This document shows, one piece after another, positions 8,913 to 18,575 of a stretch of DNA of 64,000 nt. The translations under genes were made by a program, and so were the position numbers. Numbering within the stretch: the first letter of the stretch is position 1; the number at the start of each line of letters is the position of its first letter. The notes under the pieces are model-generated. The model worked only from the letters and a program-made list of their open reading frames with translations, searched no databases and was not told the DNA's origin. The DNA is from Arthrobacter sp. B6 (GTDB taxonomy: Bacteria > Actinomycetota > Actinomycetes > Actinomycetales > Micrococcaceae): contig NZ_KV467168.1 in the NCBI RefSeq assembly GCF_001663775.1, positions 348,420 through 412,419 of the forward strand, in the 5' to 3' direction.

Positions 8913-11728
8913 GAACGCGGCTCAGCAAGGATTTCGGCCACGCGCTTTCGCAGCGGAGCCCGTCCATTGACCCACGGTTCGGGGACCAGCACGGTCCCCA
9001 ATGTGTTGGCGGGTTCGTTGAGGTACCGGCTGATTTTGTCTGCCGCCTGGGCTTCGCCCTCGGGGGTGACGCCGGTTTCGACGGCGGCAGCCACCACAGC
9101 CGACCACGCGGCAGGCATATGGTCAAGCACGTCGCGGATGGTTTCGGCTGCCTGGCTCTCCGAGGCTGTCGTGGGATCGGAAACGTCCCAGGTGTGCTCG
9201 CCATGCGCAACCGTTTCGGGCTCCGGGGCACCGGGAACATGAACTTGGGCTGTAGCGCCCACTGGCACTTTTACGTCCAGTTTCAGCCGTCCGCCGGTAC
9301 GCTCCCACTGAACAGCCGCCTCGCCGTAGGGAGTCAGGTGACTGGCGGATGCCGACGTGAGTGCCGCCGTCGGATACGGCCGCACTTCAAGCGCGCGGTA
9401 GCCAGGAGCCGCAGGCGCCAGGCCCGCGAGGCTGCGGTGCATCCAGTCAGCGACGGCACCCAACGCGTAGTGGTTGAACGATGTCATGCCGCCAGGGTTG
9501 ACGCTGCCATCCGGCCGCATGCTGTCCCACCGTTCCCAGATCGTGGTCGCGCCCATGGTGACGGGGTAGAGCCATGACGGGCAGCCCGTCTGCAGCAGAA
9601 GGCGGTAGGCCGTGTCCACGTGCCCACAGGAGGTAAGGGCGTCACAAACCAGCGGGGTGCCAACAAATCCGGTGCTGATCCGGAATCCGCTGACACGCAC
9701 CAGATCGGCCAGGCGGCGGCCGGCTTCCGCCCGCTGTTCTTCAGCGGGAAGCAACGCCCATTCCAGGGCCATGGCATAAGCCGTCTGGCTGTCCGAGAGG
9801 ATCCTGCCGGAAGGGGTGACAAACGACCGGGCAAAGGCGGCACGGACCTCTTCGGCCAGCGTGGCATACCGAGCAGCGTCATTGTCACGCCCAAGCACTG
9901 CAGCCGCCTTGCCGAGGACCTCTGCCGAGCGGGCGAAATGAGCCGATGCAACAACGTCGGGGTCTGTTTGGGCTCGCGCGGCATCCTCCGGCGGCGCACT
10001 GGGGTCCAGCCAGTCACCATACTGGTATCCACCCGTCCACAATCGGTCAGGGCCTGCCAGCGCGGCAACCTTGTCTACCCACGCACACATGCTCTGGAAC
10101 TGCTGTTCCAGGACCTGGACGTCCCCGGTCCGCTGGTAAAGCGTCCATGGGACCAGCACTGCTGCGTCACCCCACGCCGCCGTGGGGGCGTTCGTGAAAT
10201 CTGAATGCACGACGTCGGGAATAACGTGGGGTACCGAACCGTCCGGCAGTTGCTCGGCGGCAAGGTCCGCCAGCCAGGACCTCAGGAAGCCTGCACTATC
10301 GAAAAGGAACGAGGCTGTGGGCGCGAAGACCTGGATATCCCCCGTCCAGCCCAGCCGTTCGTCGCGCTGCGGGCAGTCAGTGGGAACATCCACGAAGTTG
10401 CCCCGTACGCTCCACACAACGTTTTCGTGGAACCTGTTGAGCAGTTCGTTGGACGAGGAGAACCATCCGGTCCGTCGGAGGTCCGATCCGACAACAACGG
10501 CCTCGATGTCTTCTGCCCTGAGCCCCCGCACACCTGCCACTTCGGCGTAGCGGAAGCCGTGCAGGGTGAGCTCTGGTTCCAGCGTTTCCTCGGCCGCGCC
10601 TGCAACGAGGTAGGAGTCCGTTGCCTTGGCCGTGCGCAGCGGTTCGGTACAGAGTTCACTGTTCTCGAGGACCTCCGCGTGGCGGATGACAACCTCACTG
10701 CCGGCGGGCAGGTTGTGGGCCCGGAGCCGGACCCAGCCGACCAGGTTCTGGCCGAAGTCCACCAGCGTCTGCCCGGAAGGCGACGTGAAAACGGACTGCG
10801 CCTGGATAACCTCCGTTGGCCGGATCGCCGGGCCTTCGGGGGCGACAAGGCGGGAGAGATCGGCAGTGATGGCTTCCACCGTGCCCGTTGCCGGGGCGCC
10901 GACGGCATTCCTGACGCGCAGGTCGGTCCGCTGCCCGTCGTACAGGTCGTCTGACAGAATGTTGCTTTCCCGGGCCGTCCAGGAGCCGTCCGACAGCAGG
11001 ACGTAAGTGCCGCCGTCGACCGTTGTGACCTCAAGCTGGGCGAGCACTGCCAGTCTGTCCCCATACAGTGCACGCTTGTTTTCGAAACCGAGACGGCCGC
11101 GGTACCAGCCGTTGCCCAAGAGCATGTCCAGGGTGTTGGCACCTTGGCGCACGAGCGCCGTGACGTCGTAGGTATGGTACCGGAGTCGGTTTTCATACGA
11201 TGTCCAGCCAGGGGCCAGGACACTGTCATCGATCCGCTGCCCGTTCAGCGTGGCAACATAAATTCCGTGGGCGGTGGCGTAGAGGCGTGCTTTGGCTACT
11301 TCAACCGGCACGTCAATGGTCCCGGCCAGAATGGGCGCAGGCATGTCCTGTCCGCCGACACCGACGGGGCTGATGAAGTCGGCCTGCCAGTCGTCGGTGT
11401 TGAGGAGGCCGGCTTCGACGAGTGATTTCTCGCTCCAACCGCTCCAGTCCGAATTGTGGGCAACGCGTAGCCTTACCTCTGCCTGTTCCCGAGAGGAGAG
11501 GGCGGGAGCGGGCCATGGGACCAGCACCTGCTCGGGGCTCTCCACCCTGTAAACCTCCGCCTGGCCCGTTCGGGTCACTTCAACCTCATAGGCCGTCTGC
11601 GAATAAGCGGCGTCGGCAGTCGGAACCGACCAGGACAGCCGGGGCGTTCCCGTTCCCAGCCCGAGGACGGGGCCGGAGTCGGTGCGGTGTTCAAAACGGG
11701 GGGCATTGGGAGCGGCAGCGAGTGCCAT
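8909..11728 (-). CDS. Alpha-L-rhamnosidase, GH78
   Basis: The protein of about 939 residues has the bacterial GH78 layout: N-terminal fibronectin-like domain (PRLSWSVP), alpha-L-rhamnosidase N domain with WYRGRLGFENKRALYGDR, then the (alpha/alpha)6 barrel with DCPQRDERLGWTGDIQVFAPTA carrying the catalytic acids. The C-terminal domain includes SFNHYALGAVADWMHRSLAGL. I prefer the ATG at 11728, which has GGAG six bases upstream, over the ATG at 11740, which has none. No signal peptide is present. It would remove terminal alpha-L-rhamnose from imported glycosides and gives the best hint that the operon handles rhamnosides. Confidence 0.95.
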   Translation of the reverse strand: MALAAAPNAPRFEHRTDSGPVLGLGTGTPRLSWSVPTADAAYSQTAYEVEVTRTGQAEVYRVESPEQVLVPWPAPALSSREQAEVRLRVAHNSDWSGWSEKSLVEAGLLNTDDWQADFISPVGVGGQDMPAPILAGTIDVPVEVAKARLYATAHGIYVATLNGQRIDDSVLAPGWTSYENRLRYHTYDVTALVRQGANTLDMLLGNGWYRGRLGFENKRALYGDRLAVLAQLEVTTVDGGTYVLLSDGSWTARESNILSDDLYDGQRTDLRVRNAVGAPATGTVEAITADLSRLVAPEGPAIRPTEVIQAQSVFTSPSGQTLVDFGQNLVGWVRLRAHNLPAGSEVVIRHAEVLENSELCTEPLRTAKATDSYLVAGAAEETLEPELTLHGFRYAEVAGVRGLRAEDIEAVVVGSDLRRTGWFSSSNELLNRFHENVVWSVRGNFVDVPTDCPQRDERLGWTGDIQVFAPTASFLFDSAGFLRSWLADLAAEQLPDGSVPHVIPDVVHSDFTNAPTAAWGDAAVLVPWTLYQRTGDVQVLEQQFQSMCAWVDKVAALAGPDRLWTGGYQYGDWLDPSAPPEDAARAQTDPDVVASAHFARSAEVLGKAAAVLGRDNDAARYATLAEEVRAAFARSFVTPSGRILSDSQTAYAMALEWALLPAEEQRAEAGRRLADLVRVSGFRISTGFVGTPLVCDALTSCGHVDTAYRLLLQTGCPSWLYPVTMGATTIWERWDSMRPDGSVNPGGMTSFNHYALGAVADWMHRSLAGLAPAAPGYRALEVRPYPTAALTSASASHLTPYGEAAVQWERTGGRLKLDVKVPVGATAQVHVPGAPEPETVAHGEHTWDVSDPTTASESQAAETIRDVLDHMPAAWSAVVAAAVETGVTPEGEAQAADKISRYLNEPANTLGTVLVPEPWVNGRAPLRKRVAEILAEPRS

Positions 11729-11817
11729 AGGGGTCTCCATACAGGGTTGATTCGGGTGCGGACCGCTGGCGTGCCAGGTCCGCGGTGGTAGCCGGGGTCG
11801 AGGGGCTGCACCGGAAT

Positions 11818-12651
11818 TCAGAGGCGGCCCGCGCCAACCTTTTCATCGGCCAGGAGCTTCAACCGGGCCGCCCGGCGTTCGCGTTGCTTCTTGGGGTCGG
11901 CCACAGGCGCTGCCATCTGGAGGCGCTTGGTGTACTCGTGCTGGGGCTTGGTGGCCACATGTTCTCCCAGTTCCACGATCGAACCCTGGTACAGGACTCC
12001 GATCCGATCGCTGATCAGGTTCACAACGCCGAGGTCGTGGCTGATGAAAAGGTAAGCCACGCCCGTCTGTTGCTGGAGGTCCTTCAGGAGCGCCAGGACG
12101 CGTGCCTGGGTCGTCACATCCAATGCGCTCGTTGGCTCATCGCAGATGATGACGGCCGGATCCAGGGCCAACGCGCGTGCAATGGCGATGCGTTGCCGCT
12201 GTCCGCCCGAGAACTCCTTCGGGTAGCGGCTCCCAGAGTCGCTCGGCAGGCCGACGGAGTCCAACAGCTCTCGAACACGGTCCCGTCCGCCTGAAGCCCC
12301 TGCCGCCTGCATGGGCTCAACGAGGATGTCTTCCACCGTCATGGATGGGTTCAGCGAGGAATAGGGATCCTGGAACACTACCTGGATGCCTCGCGCGATC
12401 CTGCGTCGCTCCGATCGGGAAATGTTGCTGATGGTTTCACCGCAGAAGGTGATTGATCCTGATGTCACCGGTGCGAGGCCGAGGATCGCCCGTCCGATGG
12501 TGGTCTTGCCCGAGCCGGACTCGCCCACCAGGCTGACCGTTTCGCCGGGATGCAGGTCGAAGGAAACGTCGTTGATGACCTTCTTCGAAAGGCCATGACG
12601 TCCTGTATAGGTGACATCGAGGTTCTTGACTTCAAGAATGGGACTAGGCAT
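11818..12651 (-). CDS. Oligopeptide/oligosaccharide ABC transporter ATP-binding protein (DppF type)
   Basis: The 277-residue ATPase has Walker A GESGSGKTT (about 39-47), Q-loop VFQDPYSSLNPSMTVEDI, signature FSGGQRQRIAIARAL, Walker B AVIICDEPTSALD and the switch His in LFISHDLGV. Its C-terminus carries the oligopeptide-type extension. It completes the importer with the DppB, DppC-DppD and SBP genes upstream; the gap to the fused gene is 5 bp. Family members import peptides, nickel or oligosaccharides. The neighbours argue for an oligosaccharide or plant glycoside here. Confidence 0.93.
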   Translation of the reverse strand: MPSPILEVKNLDVTYTGRHGLSKKVINDVSFDLHPGETVSLVGESGSGKTTIGRAILGLAPVTSGSITFCGETISNISRSERRRIARGIQVVFQDPYSSLNPSMTVEDILVEPMQAAGASGGRDRVRELLDSVGLPSDSGSRYPKEFSGGQRQRIAIARALALDPAVIICDEPTSALDVTTQARVLALLKDLQQQTGVAYLFISHDLGVVNLISDRIGVLYQGSIVELGEHVATKPQHEYTKRLQMAAPVADPKKQRERRAARLKLLADEKVGAGRL

Positions 12652-12656
12652 CTCGC

Positions 12657-14423
12657 TCAGACCTCCAGCAGTTCAACGCGACGTGTGGATTCCAGCAATT
12701 CTTTGGTGTAGTCCTGCTGGGGGTCTTCGAACAAGGACTCAACATCGTTGTGTTCGACGATCCGGCCGGACTTCATGACGCTGACTGTGTCACAGAGATC
12801 GGCCACGACGCCGAGATTGTGCGTCACCAGAATCATGGCCAGCCCGCGTTCCTTGCTCAACTGCCTGAGAAGTTCCAGGACCTCCGCCTGCACCGTGACG
12901 TCGAGCGCGGTGGTGGGCTCATCTGCAACGATCAGGTCCGGGTCCGCAGCAACGGCTCCGCAGATCAGCACGCGCTGGGCCATTCCGCCGGAAATCTCGT
13001 GCGGGTAGAGGCGCATAATACCCTCCGGATCGCGGATGCCAACCTTGGCCAGCAGCGTTGTGAGTTGTTTTTTTGCTTCTTTGGCGCTGATCGTCTTGAC
13101 GGCCCGGAGCCCGTAAACCAGCTGGGCGCCGATGGTGAATGACGGGTCGAGGTTGGACATCGGTTCCTGCGGGATGTAGCCGATCCGGTGACCCCGGGCC
13201 TTCTTCATGGACTTGTCGTCCGCGAGGATGTCTTCGCCGCCCTGGTAGATGCTTCCGCCGAGGATGACGGCTTCCTTGGGCAGGATGCCGAGCGTGGAGA
13301 AGGCCATCTGGGACTTTCCGGAGCCTGATTCGCCGACGAGGCCGTGGATTTCGCCACGCCTGACGTCGAGGTCAACGCCATGAACGACTTCCCGTACGCT
13401 GTCCGGGCCATCGGGGTACCCAACCCTCAGCCCCCGGATGGACAGGACGACGTCCTGAGCTGGCAAGTCTGAAGTGGCGGCTGTCCGCTCCTGCTGGGCC
13501 TTGCGGGCCAGCTCGCGGCGCCGGTCCTTACGCAGTGTCTTGTTGCGTGCCGAGGACTGAAGAACGTCGCGGAGCACGTTTCCGAGCAAAACCAGGGCGA
13601 GAATCGTAAGTGTGACCAGGAGCGCCGGCCAAAGGACACCGAACCGGTTGTTGTAGATGTTGTTGTTGGCGTTCTGGAGCGTGCCACCCCAGGAGGCCTG
13701 CTTCGGGTCGCCCAGGCCAAGGAATTCGACGCCGGCCTGGATGCCGATTCCGGCCGCGAGGATAAATGAACTTTGGATGACCACGGGTGCACGTACGGCC
13801 CACAACACGTGCCGGCCAATGATCCGCTGGTCTGAGAGCCCCACGACTTTTGCGGCGTCGACGTACAGTTCGGTCCTGACCCCGACTACCACGGCACGGA
13901 CCAGGCGGTAGTAGGTCGGCGCGACGAGCAAACCGAACACGGCCATGGCGACCATGACGTTGGGGCCAGTCAGGGCATAAAGGGCGATGAGCAGGACGAT
14001 GCTGGGCAGGGACATAATGACGTCGTTGACCCAGTCAGCGGCAGTCTCAAACTTGCCGCGATAGAAGCCGGCCAAGAGGCCTCCGGTGACGCCGGCGGCA
14101 ACCGAGATAGTCAGAACAAGCACCGATCCCAGGAGGGTCTGGCTGGTTCCCCACATCAGCTGGGAGAGAATGTCGCGGCCTGCGCTGTCAGCCCCGAGGA
14201 GGTGTCCGGGCTCGAAGGGACCCGCGTTGACAGCATTGAGGTCTGCCTGGTTCGGCTGGAAGGGAGCCAGGAAGGGGCTTGAAAGCCCCAGGAAAATAAC
14301 GAAGAGCAGATAGGCGAGGCAAATGGCACCCATGGGATTGGTGACCAGTCGCTTCATGACGGAGCGGCCTGCAACCGGGACGGGAGCCTCTGTAGCAGCC
14401 GGATTTGGCGTTTCGGCGCTCAT
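12657..14423 (-). CDS. Fused ABC permease and ATP-binding protein (DppC-DppD fusion)
   Basis: The 588-residue chain has a DppC-like permease (about 20-300) with six membrane segments and the EAA loop (YVDAAKVVGLSDQRIIGRHVL). A charged linker (KTLRKDRRRELARKAQQER) follows, then a DppD-like ATPase (about 325-588) with Walker A GESGSGKS, signature ISGGMAQRV, Walker B LIVADEPTTALD and H-loop VTHNLGV. Such fusions are known in actinobacteria. The start ATG overlaps the stop of the DppB gene (ATGA). Fusion fixes the permease and ATPase in 1:1 ratio in the membrane complex. Confidence 0.92.
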   Translation of the reverse strand: MSAETPNPAATEAPVPVAGRSVMKRLVTNPMGAICLAYLLFVIFLGLSSPFLAPFQPNQADLNAVNAGPFEPGHLLGADSAGRDILSQLMWGTSQTLLGSVLVLTISVAAGVTGGLLAGFYRGKFETAADWVNDVIMSLPSIVLLIALYALTGPNVMVAMAVFGLLVAPTYYRLVRAVVVGVRTELYVDAAKVVGLSDQRIIGRHVLWAVRAPVVIQSSFILAAGIGIQAGVEFLGLGDPKQASWGGTLQNANNNIYNNRFGVLWPALLVTLTILALVLLGNVLRDVLQSSARNKTLRKDRRRELARKAQQERTAATSDLPAQDVVLSIRGLRVGYPDGPDSVREVVHGVDLDVRRGEIHGLVGESGSGKSQMAFSTLGILPKEAVILGGSIYQGGEDILADDKSMKKARGHRIGYIPQEPMSNLDPSFTIGAQLVYGLRAVKTISAKEAKKQLTTLLAKVGIRDPEGIMRLYPHEISGGMAQRVLICGAVAADPDLIVADEPTTALDVTVQAEVLELLRQLSKERGLAMILVTHNLGVVADLCDTVSVMKSGRIVEHNDVESLFEDPQQDYTKELLESTRRVELLEV

Positions 14424-15361
14424 CGCGTCCTCGCTTTCGGGTTCAGCATCGTGTTGGCGAAATCGCCGATGAAATTGACGACCAGGACAATAATGATGGT
14501 CACTACCACTGGCCCCATGGCCATCGGCACGTCGCCGTTCTGGGTCGAAAGGTTCGCCAGCTGCCCAATACCTGGCAGGGCAAAGACCAGTTCGACGAAA
14601 ATCGCACCGCCCACGAGCCCAAGCGTTTGGAGGCTGAGGACTGTCAGGCCCGGTCCCCCGGCGTTGCGCAGGACGTGGCGGAAGATGATGTGTGATCCGG
14701 GGATGCCGCGGGCGCGGAGCGTCCGGACGAAGTCCCGTGACAAGACGTCAAGCACCGCGCCGCGGAACTGGCTGGCTGCATTGGCGACCGAACCGACCAG
14801 TAGTGAGATCACCGGAAGTGTCACGGAGAGCAGCCAGCCGCCGAGGCTGATATCCGGTGAAACGTACCCGGTCGCGGGAAAGATCCGGACTGCAATCGCG
14901 AAGGCAAACACGAGGCCGATAGCGATGATGAATGAGGGGGCTGCAGCGCCGAGAACCGCCACGAACTGGAGCGCCCTGTCCAGCCACCCGCCATATACTG
15001 CAGCCGCGACACCCAGCAGCACACTGATGATAATGGTGAGGATCATGGTCAGGACGACCAGGGTGAGAGTCACCGGCACCCTCGTTGCGAGAGCAGACGT
15101 CACGGTTTGACCCGTGAAGAACGACTCTCCGAGGTTGCCGGTGACGGCGTTACCCAACCAATCCCCGTATTGCACCAACAACGGGCGGTCGAGACCCAGC
15201 TGGACCACTTTGCGCTGAACGTCACCTTCGGTGGCCTGGTATCCGAGAATCGCCCGTGCGATTCCGGGCCCATTGCCAAACATGAGGCTAAAGGTTGCGA
15301 AGGTGACTATCAGCACTATCACTGCCGAACGGAGGAGTCTTTTCAGGACAGATAACATCAT
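14420..15361 (-). CDS. ABC transporter permease (DppB type)
   Basis: The 313-residue protein starts with a membrane helix (VIVLIVTFATFSLMF), the usual DppB periplasmic-side segment (LGLDRPLLVQYGDWLGNAVTGNLGESF) and five more hydrophobic segments. The EAA-like loop DFVRTLRARGIPGSHIIFRHVLRNA contacts the ATPases, and VELVFALPGIGQL is characteristic of the family. It is followed by the DppC-DppD fusion with 4-bp overlap and preceded by the lipoprotein SBP 27 bp upstream. Confidence 0.93.
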   Translation of the reverse strand: MMLSVLKRLLRSAVIVLIVTFATFSLMFGNGPGIARAILGYQATEGDVQRKVVQLGLDRPLLVQYGDWLGNAVTGNLGESFFTGQTVTSALATRVPVTLTLVVLTMILTIIISVLLGVAAAVYGGWLDRALQFVAVLGAAAPSFIIAIGLVFAFAIAVRIFPATGYVSPDISLGGWLLSVTLPVISLLVGSVANAASQFRGAVLDVLSRDFVRTLRARGIPGSHIIFRHVLRNAGGPGLTVLSLQTLGLVGGAIFVELVFALPGIGQLANLSTQNGDVPMAMGPVVVTIIIVLVVNFIGDFANTMLNPKARTR

Positions 15362-15388
15362 TGTGGGTTGCCGGGTTTCTCGAATTGG

Positions 15389-16918
15389 TTATTTGAAGTC
15401 GCGGAGCAGCGGGTGCAGCCCTGAAAAATCACTGACCTGGGAAACTTCCACGCCGGCGGTGGTCGCGTAGAAGTGCTCCGGGTATGCCATGGGTACAAAC
15501 CATGCCTGGTCGGTGATGTAGCGGTTGACGTCCTGCTGGGCCTGCTTGCGCTCAGCTTCGGTTCCGGTCAGGATCGTGTTCCACAGCTCGTCGATCTTCG
15601 CGTCCGCCTGATGGGAAACGTTCCAGATGCCGTCTTTGAGCGTGTAGTCGCTGATGTCCTGGAGCGACTCGCCATAGTTGCCGAGTTGCCACAACGGAAC
15701 CGGGAACTTACCGCTGAGCAGCTCGCTGATGGCGTTCGGGCCGGACAACGGCACCTCTTCCACCTTGATGTTGATCAGTGCCAGCTGCTGGCTGATATAG
15801 GGCATCAGCTTTTCGTGGCCCTGCCCCTGCATGGTGGGAATCTGGAGCGTGAATCCATCGCTGAAGCCGGCCTTCGCCATCAAGGACTTGGCCTCGTCGA
15901 CATTGAAGGGGTAAGGGTCCTTCATGTCCGCGATGTATGCGTTGCTTCCCTCACGGAAGATCTGGTAGGCGGGGGTGGCACGGCCAAGGTACAGCTTCTC
16001 CGCGATGGCATCCTTGTCGAAGACCATGTTCATGGCCCGGCGAACGTCAACACTTCCCAGCGCGGGGATCTTCTCGCCGAGGTGATCTGTGATGAGCAAC
16101 CGGGTGGTGTTGGCCTTCAGAGTCTCCAAAGCCAATCCCGACGCTTTGGCTTCCTCGTAGGTTGCAGTCGTGATCAGGGAACCGTTGATCTGCTGCGTCT
16201 TGAGCGCGTTGATCGAGGCCGTCTCGCTCTCGAGGACCTTCAGCACAACTTTCTTGTAAGGGAAACTTGCGCTGTCCCAGAAGGAGTCGTTCTTGACGAA
16301 GGTGTAGACGGAGCCGCCAGTGGTCGCTGATGTGTCCAGGGTGTAGGGGCCGGAACCAATGGGGGCTTCGAACTTGCCCTCCGCGATCGAGGCGGGAGTC
16401 GCGATCTTCGACTCACACATCCGCAGGGCGAGCAGCGGGTTGGCCGCGGGCCAGGAGATTTTGACCGTCTGCGCGTCGGGCGTTTCGACCGTGATGCCGG
16501 CCCAGCGGCTGGATGCTCCGCCGGCCGTCGCGTAGTATTCAGCGTTTGCCTTGACAGCTGCCGAGTCCACAGGTGTTCCATCAGAGAACTTGACGCCTTC
16601 GCGGATGTGCAGCGTGGCCGTCCTCTGGTCCTGACTGAACTCCCATTTGTCTGCCAGTGATGCAGACGGCTCGCCCGTTGGACCACAGCGAAGCAGGGAA
16701 TCCCAAACAGCGTCGGCGCCCCAGCCCTGGTAGGTGGGCTGGACGCCGGGATCCCACCCCTGAATGTCGGCTGTGAGGCCCAGGGTAAGTGTGTCCTTGG
16801 CATTGCCGCCCGTATTTCCACCCGCTTGGCCGCCACTGGTGCAACCAGTGAGTGCCGCGAGGCTAAGTGCCAGTGGGGCTGCCAGGGCGACAAGTGCACG
16901 TCGTCGTGTGCGCCGCAT
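15389..16918 (-). CDS. Extracellular solute-binding lipoprotein, SBP_bac_5 family
   Basis: The 509-residue lipoprotein has an arginine-rich start, a hydrophobic stretch and lipobox LTGC, with Cys26 as the lipidated residue. The body has the family-5 pattern (LADKWEFSQDQRTATLHIREGVKFSDGTPV, then IGSGPYTL). I chose the ATG at 16918, which has GAAGGAG upstream; an open frame continues to 16975 without such a site. It captures the substrate outside the cell for the DppBCDF-type importer. Family-5 proteins bind peptides, but also oligosaccharides and plant glycosides, which suits the downstream glycosidases. Confidence 0.93.
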   Translation of the reverse strand: MRRTRRRALVALAAPLALSLAALTGCTSGGQAGGNTGGNAKDTLTLGLTADIQGWDPGVQPTYQGWGADAVWDSLLRCGPTGEPSASLADKWEFSQDQRTATLHIREGVKFSDGTPVDSAAVKANAEYYATAGGASSRWAGITVETPDAQTVKISWPAANPLLALRMCESKIATPASIAEGKFEAPIGSGPYTLDTSATTGGSVYTFVKNDSFWDSASFPYKKVVLKVLESETASINALKTQQINGSLITTATYEEAKASGLALETLKANTTRLLITDHLGEKIPALGSVDVRRAMNMVFDKDAIAEKLYLGRATPAYQIFREGSNAYIADMKDPYPFNVDEAKSLMAKAGFSDGFTLQIPTMQGQGHEKLMPYISQQLALINIKVEEVPLSGPNAISELLSGKFPVPLWQLGNYGESLQDISDYTLKDGIWNVSHQADAKIDELWNTILTGTEAERKQAQQDVNRYITDQAWFVPMAYPEHFYATTAGVEVSQVSDFSGLHPLLRDFK

Positions 16919-17012
16919 GTTAACTCCTTCGTTAGTTTGAATCGCAGGAACGCCTGCCGACTGCTGCCGCCACACCTATTCGCGGCTTCGCGAAGTCTGG
17001 AGACTGAATCGG

Positions 17013-17063
17013 CGTGCAACGTTGTCCATGAAAAGCGTAGGGCACCGATCGAGTTGACGTCAA
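17013..17063 (-). promoter_or_regulatory. Promoter and LacI-type operator of the importer/glycosidase operon
   Basis: On the minus strand TTGACG (17058-17063), an 18-bp spacer and TACGCT (17034-17039) are followed by the operator at 17013-17030, read on the plus strand as CGTGCAACGTTGTCCATG. The operator covers the expected transcription start, so bound repressor would block initiation. The layout matches those at 5.6 and 21.1 kb. Confidence 0.65.
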
Positions 17064-17180
17064 GGACATATTGTCGCGACGGTCACACCATCCGCCCCTC
17101 CCCCCCGCGATTACAAGGAATTTCCTGCCTTCCGCCTTCTTAAAGACGCATTTCAAAATGTGCTTCTTCCAAGCGGATCG

Positions 17181-17194
17181 TAAAACGTTGTCCG
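17181..17194. promoter_or_regulatory. Possible auto-regulatory LacI operator half-site
   Basis: TAAAACGTTGTCCG lies 22 bp before the LacI start and shares ACGTTGTCC with the operators at 5.6 and 17.0 kb. The left half is degraded (AAAACG instead of GCAACG). It could allow weak autoregulation of the lacI-like gene. Confidence 0.4.
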
Positions 17195-17215
17195 GCGGGT
17201 TACACTTGGAATGCC

Positions 17216-18322
17216 ATGAAGGACAAAGGAAATGCGCCGCAGGAGACGTCCCACGACGGCGCAATCAGTAGCAAATCACGCCGTACCACGCTCCAGGACG
17301 TCGCGAGCGAGGCCGGGGTCTCATTCTCCGCAGTGTCCAAAGTCATCCGAGGTGCCAGCGGCGTCAGCCCGGAAATGCGCAGCAAAGTGACAGCGGCGAT
17401 TGAGAAGCTCGGTTACCGGCCGCATGCAGGGGCGCGGGCAATGCGCGGCAAGTCCTTCACCATTGGCGTAGTCCTGGTTGAGCTGACCTCCCCTTTCCAA
17501 CCCGAAGTTGTGCAGGGAATCAGCGACGAACTGGAAACCAGCCCTTACCAGGAAATCATCGTGGCCGCAGGAATAGCGCCTGAACGCCAGCAACGCGCCG
17601 TCGAGGCCCTTATTGATCGACAGGTGGATGGCCTCATCCTCATCGCCCCGTGGACAACCGCGGAATGGCTCGAAGACATCGCGGCGAAGATCCCGACTGT
17701 CGTCGTCGCCCGGCACGGTGGCGCCCGAAACTTCGACACCGTAGTTGACGACGACTACGAGGGCGCACGTCTCATGGTCGATCACCTGGTCGGGCTAGGT
17801 CACCGACGCATCGTTCACACCAGCATGCCGTCCGGCGGACTAACGAGGCCCTTCGTGCTCTCCCACACGGCCAGGCTTGACGGATATGAGCAGGCAATGA
17901 AGCGGCATGGCCTTGAACCTGAGGTTATCGTTACCTCCTACTCCGAGAAGGGCGGCTACCAAGCTGCCCTCCAAGCGCTGGCCGGGACACCACGCCCCAC
18001 GGCCATCTTCGCCGGCGCAGACGTTGCTGCCCTCGGCGTCCTCCGGGCAGCCGAAGAACAAGGACTGATGGTGCCCGAAGACCTCACCGTGACCGGCTAC
18101 GACAACATCTACGTGTCCACCATCGGGCGAATCTCACTGACAACCGTCGACCAGTCCGGACAGCTCACCGGCGCCAACAGCGCCAAGCTGCTGCTGGAAC
18201 GCATCAACGGCCGGGAGACGCCCAAAAACTATGTCGTCGCGCCCCGGCTCATCCCCCGGGCCACGAGCGGTCCGCCGGCTACCGCAACGCTGCAGTCGCA
18301 GGCTGAGCTGTCCTCCACCTAG
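17216..18322 (+). CDS. LacI-family transcriptional regulator (first of three)
   Basis: The 368-residue protein has an N-terminal helix-turn-helix at about 24-48 (TLQDVASEAGVSFSAVSKVIRG), a hinge (GARAMRGKSFTIGVV) and a periplasmic-binding-protein-like effector domain ending with TTVDQSG and a dimerisation segment. It is divergent from the rhamnosidase operon, and the intergenic region holds two copies of the AACGTT site. It is the natural candidate to repress that operon and the GH3 gene when no substrate is present. The first 20 residues precede the family's usual start, so the true start may be a little downstream. Confidence 0.92.
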   Translation: MKDKGNAPQETSHDGAISSKSRRTTLQDVASEAGVSFSAVSKVIRGASGVSPEMRSKVTAAIEKLGYRPHAGARAMRGKSFTIGVVLVELTSPFQPEVVQGISDELETSPYQEIIVAAGIAPERQQRAVEALIDRQVDGLILIAPWTTAEWLEDIAAKIPTVVVARHGGARNFDTVVDDDYEGARLMVDHLVGLGHRRIVHTSMPSGGLTRPFVLSHTARLDGYEQAMKRHGLEPEVIVTSYSEKGGYQAALQALAGTPRPTAIFAGADVAALGVLRAAEEQGLMVPEDLTVTGYDNIYVSTIGRISLTTVDQSGQLTGANSAKLLLERINGRETPKNYVVAPRLIPRATSGPPATATLQSQAELSST

Positions 18323-18498
18323 GCGCTGCTGATTCGGCCGACATCCTCCCGCGAGTTGCAGCTTATTGAGCTTTGGTAGCGTGCTCTCGTGACGCTCCGC
18401 CCCGGACGAATCGCGCAGGAACCGTCGCCTGCCATCTGAGCGACTGCCGAACCCAGTCCCCTTGCCAAAGAGCCCTAGGACCTGTTGGGGCCTTGACT

Positions 18499-18545
18499 GG
18501 CATCACAGCCAGGCCCGGGGCTTACCCGGGCCTGGCTGTGATGCC
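18499..18545. terminator. Very stable inverted repeat, probable bidirectional terminator
   Basis: A perfect 21-bp stem begins GGCATCACAGCC and closes on a 5-base loop (GCTTA). It lies between the convergent lacI-like gene and the GH3 gene. It lacks a clear T tract on either side, so it may act by a different mechanism or protect 3' ends. The 18323-18498 part of the gap shows no gene. Confidence 0.6.
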
Positions 18546-18575
18546 CTCGTTCGCGGGAACCGCATGCACCGGTGG

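Noticed and set aside
12657..14423. Permease-ATPase fusion as a sequencing error
   Set aside because: The linker is continuous in frame and such DppC-DppD fusions are known in actinobacteria, so it is taken as real rather than as a novelty.
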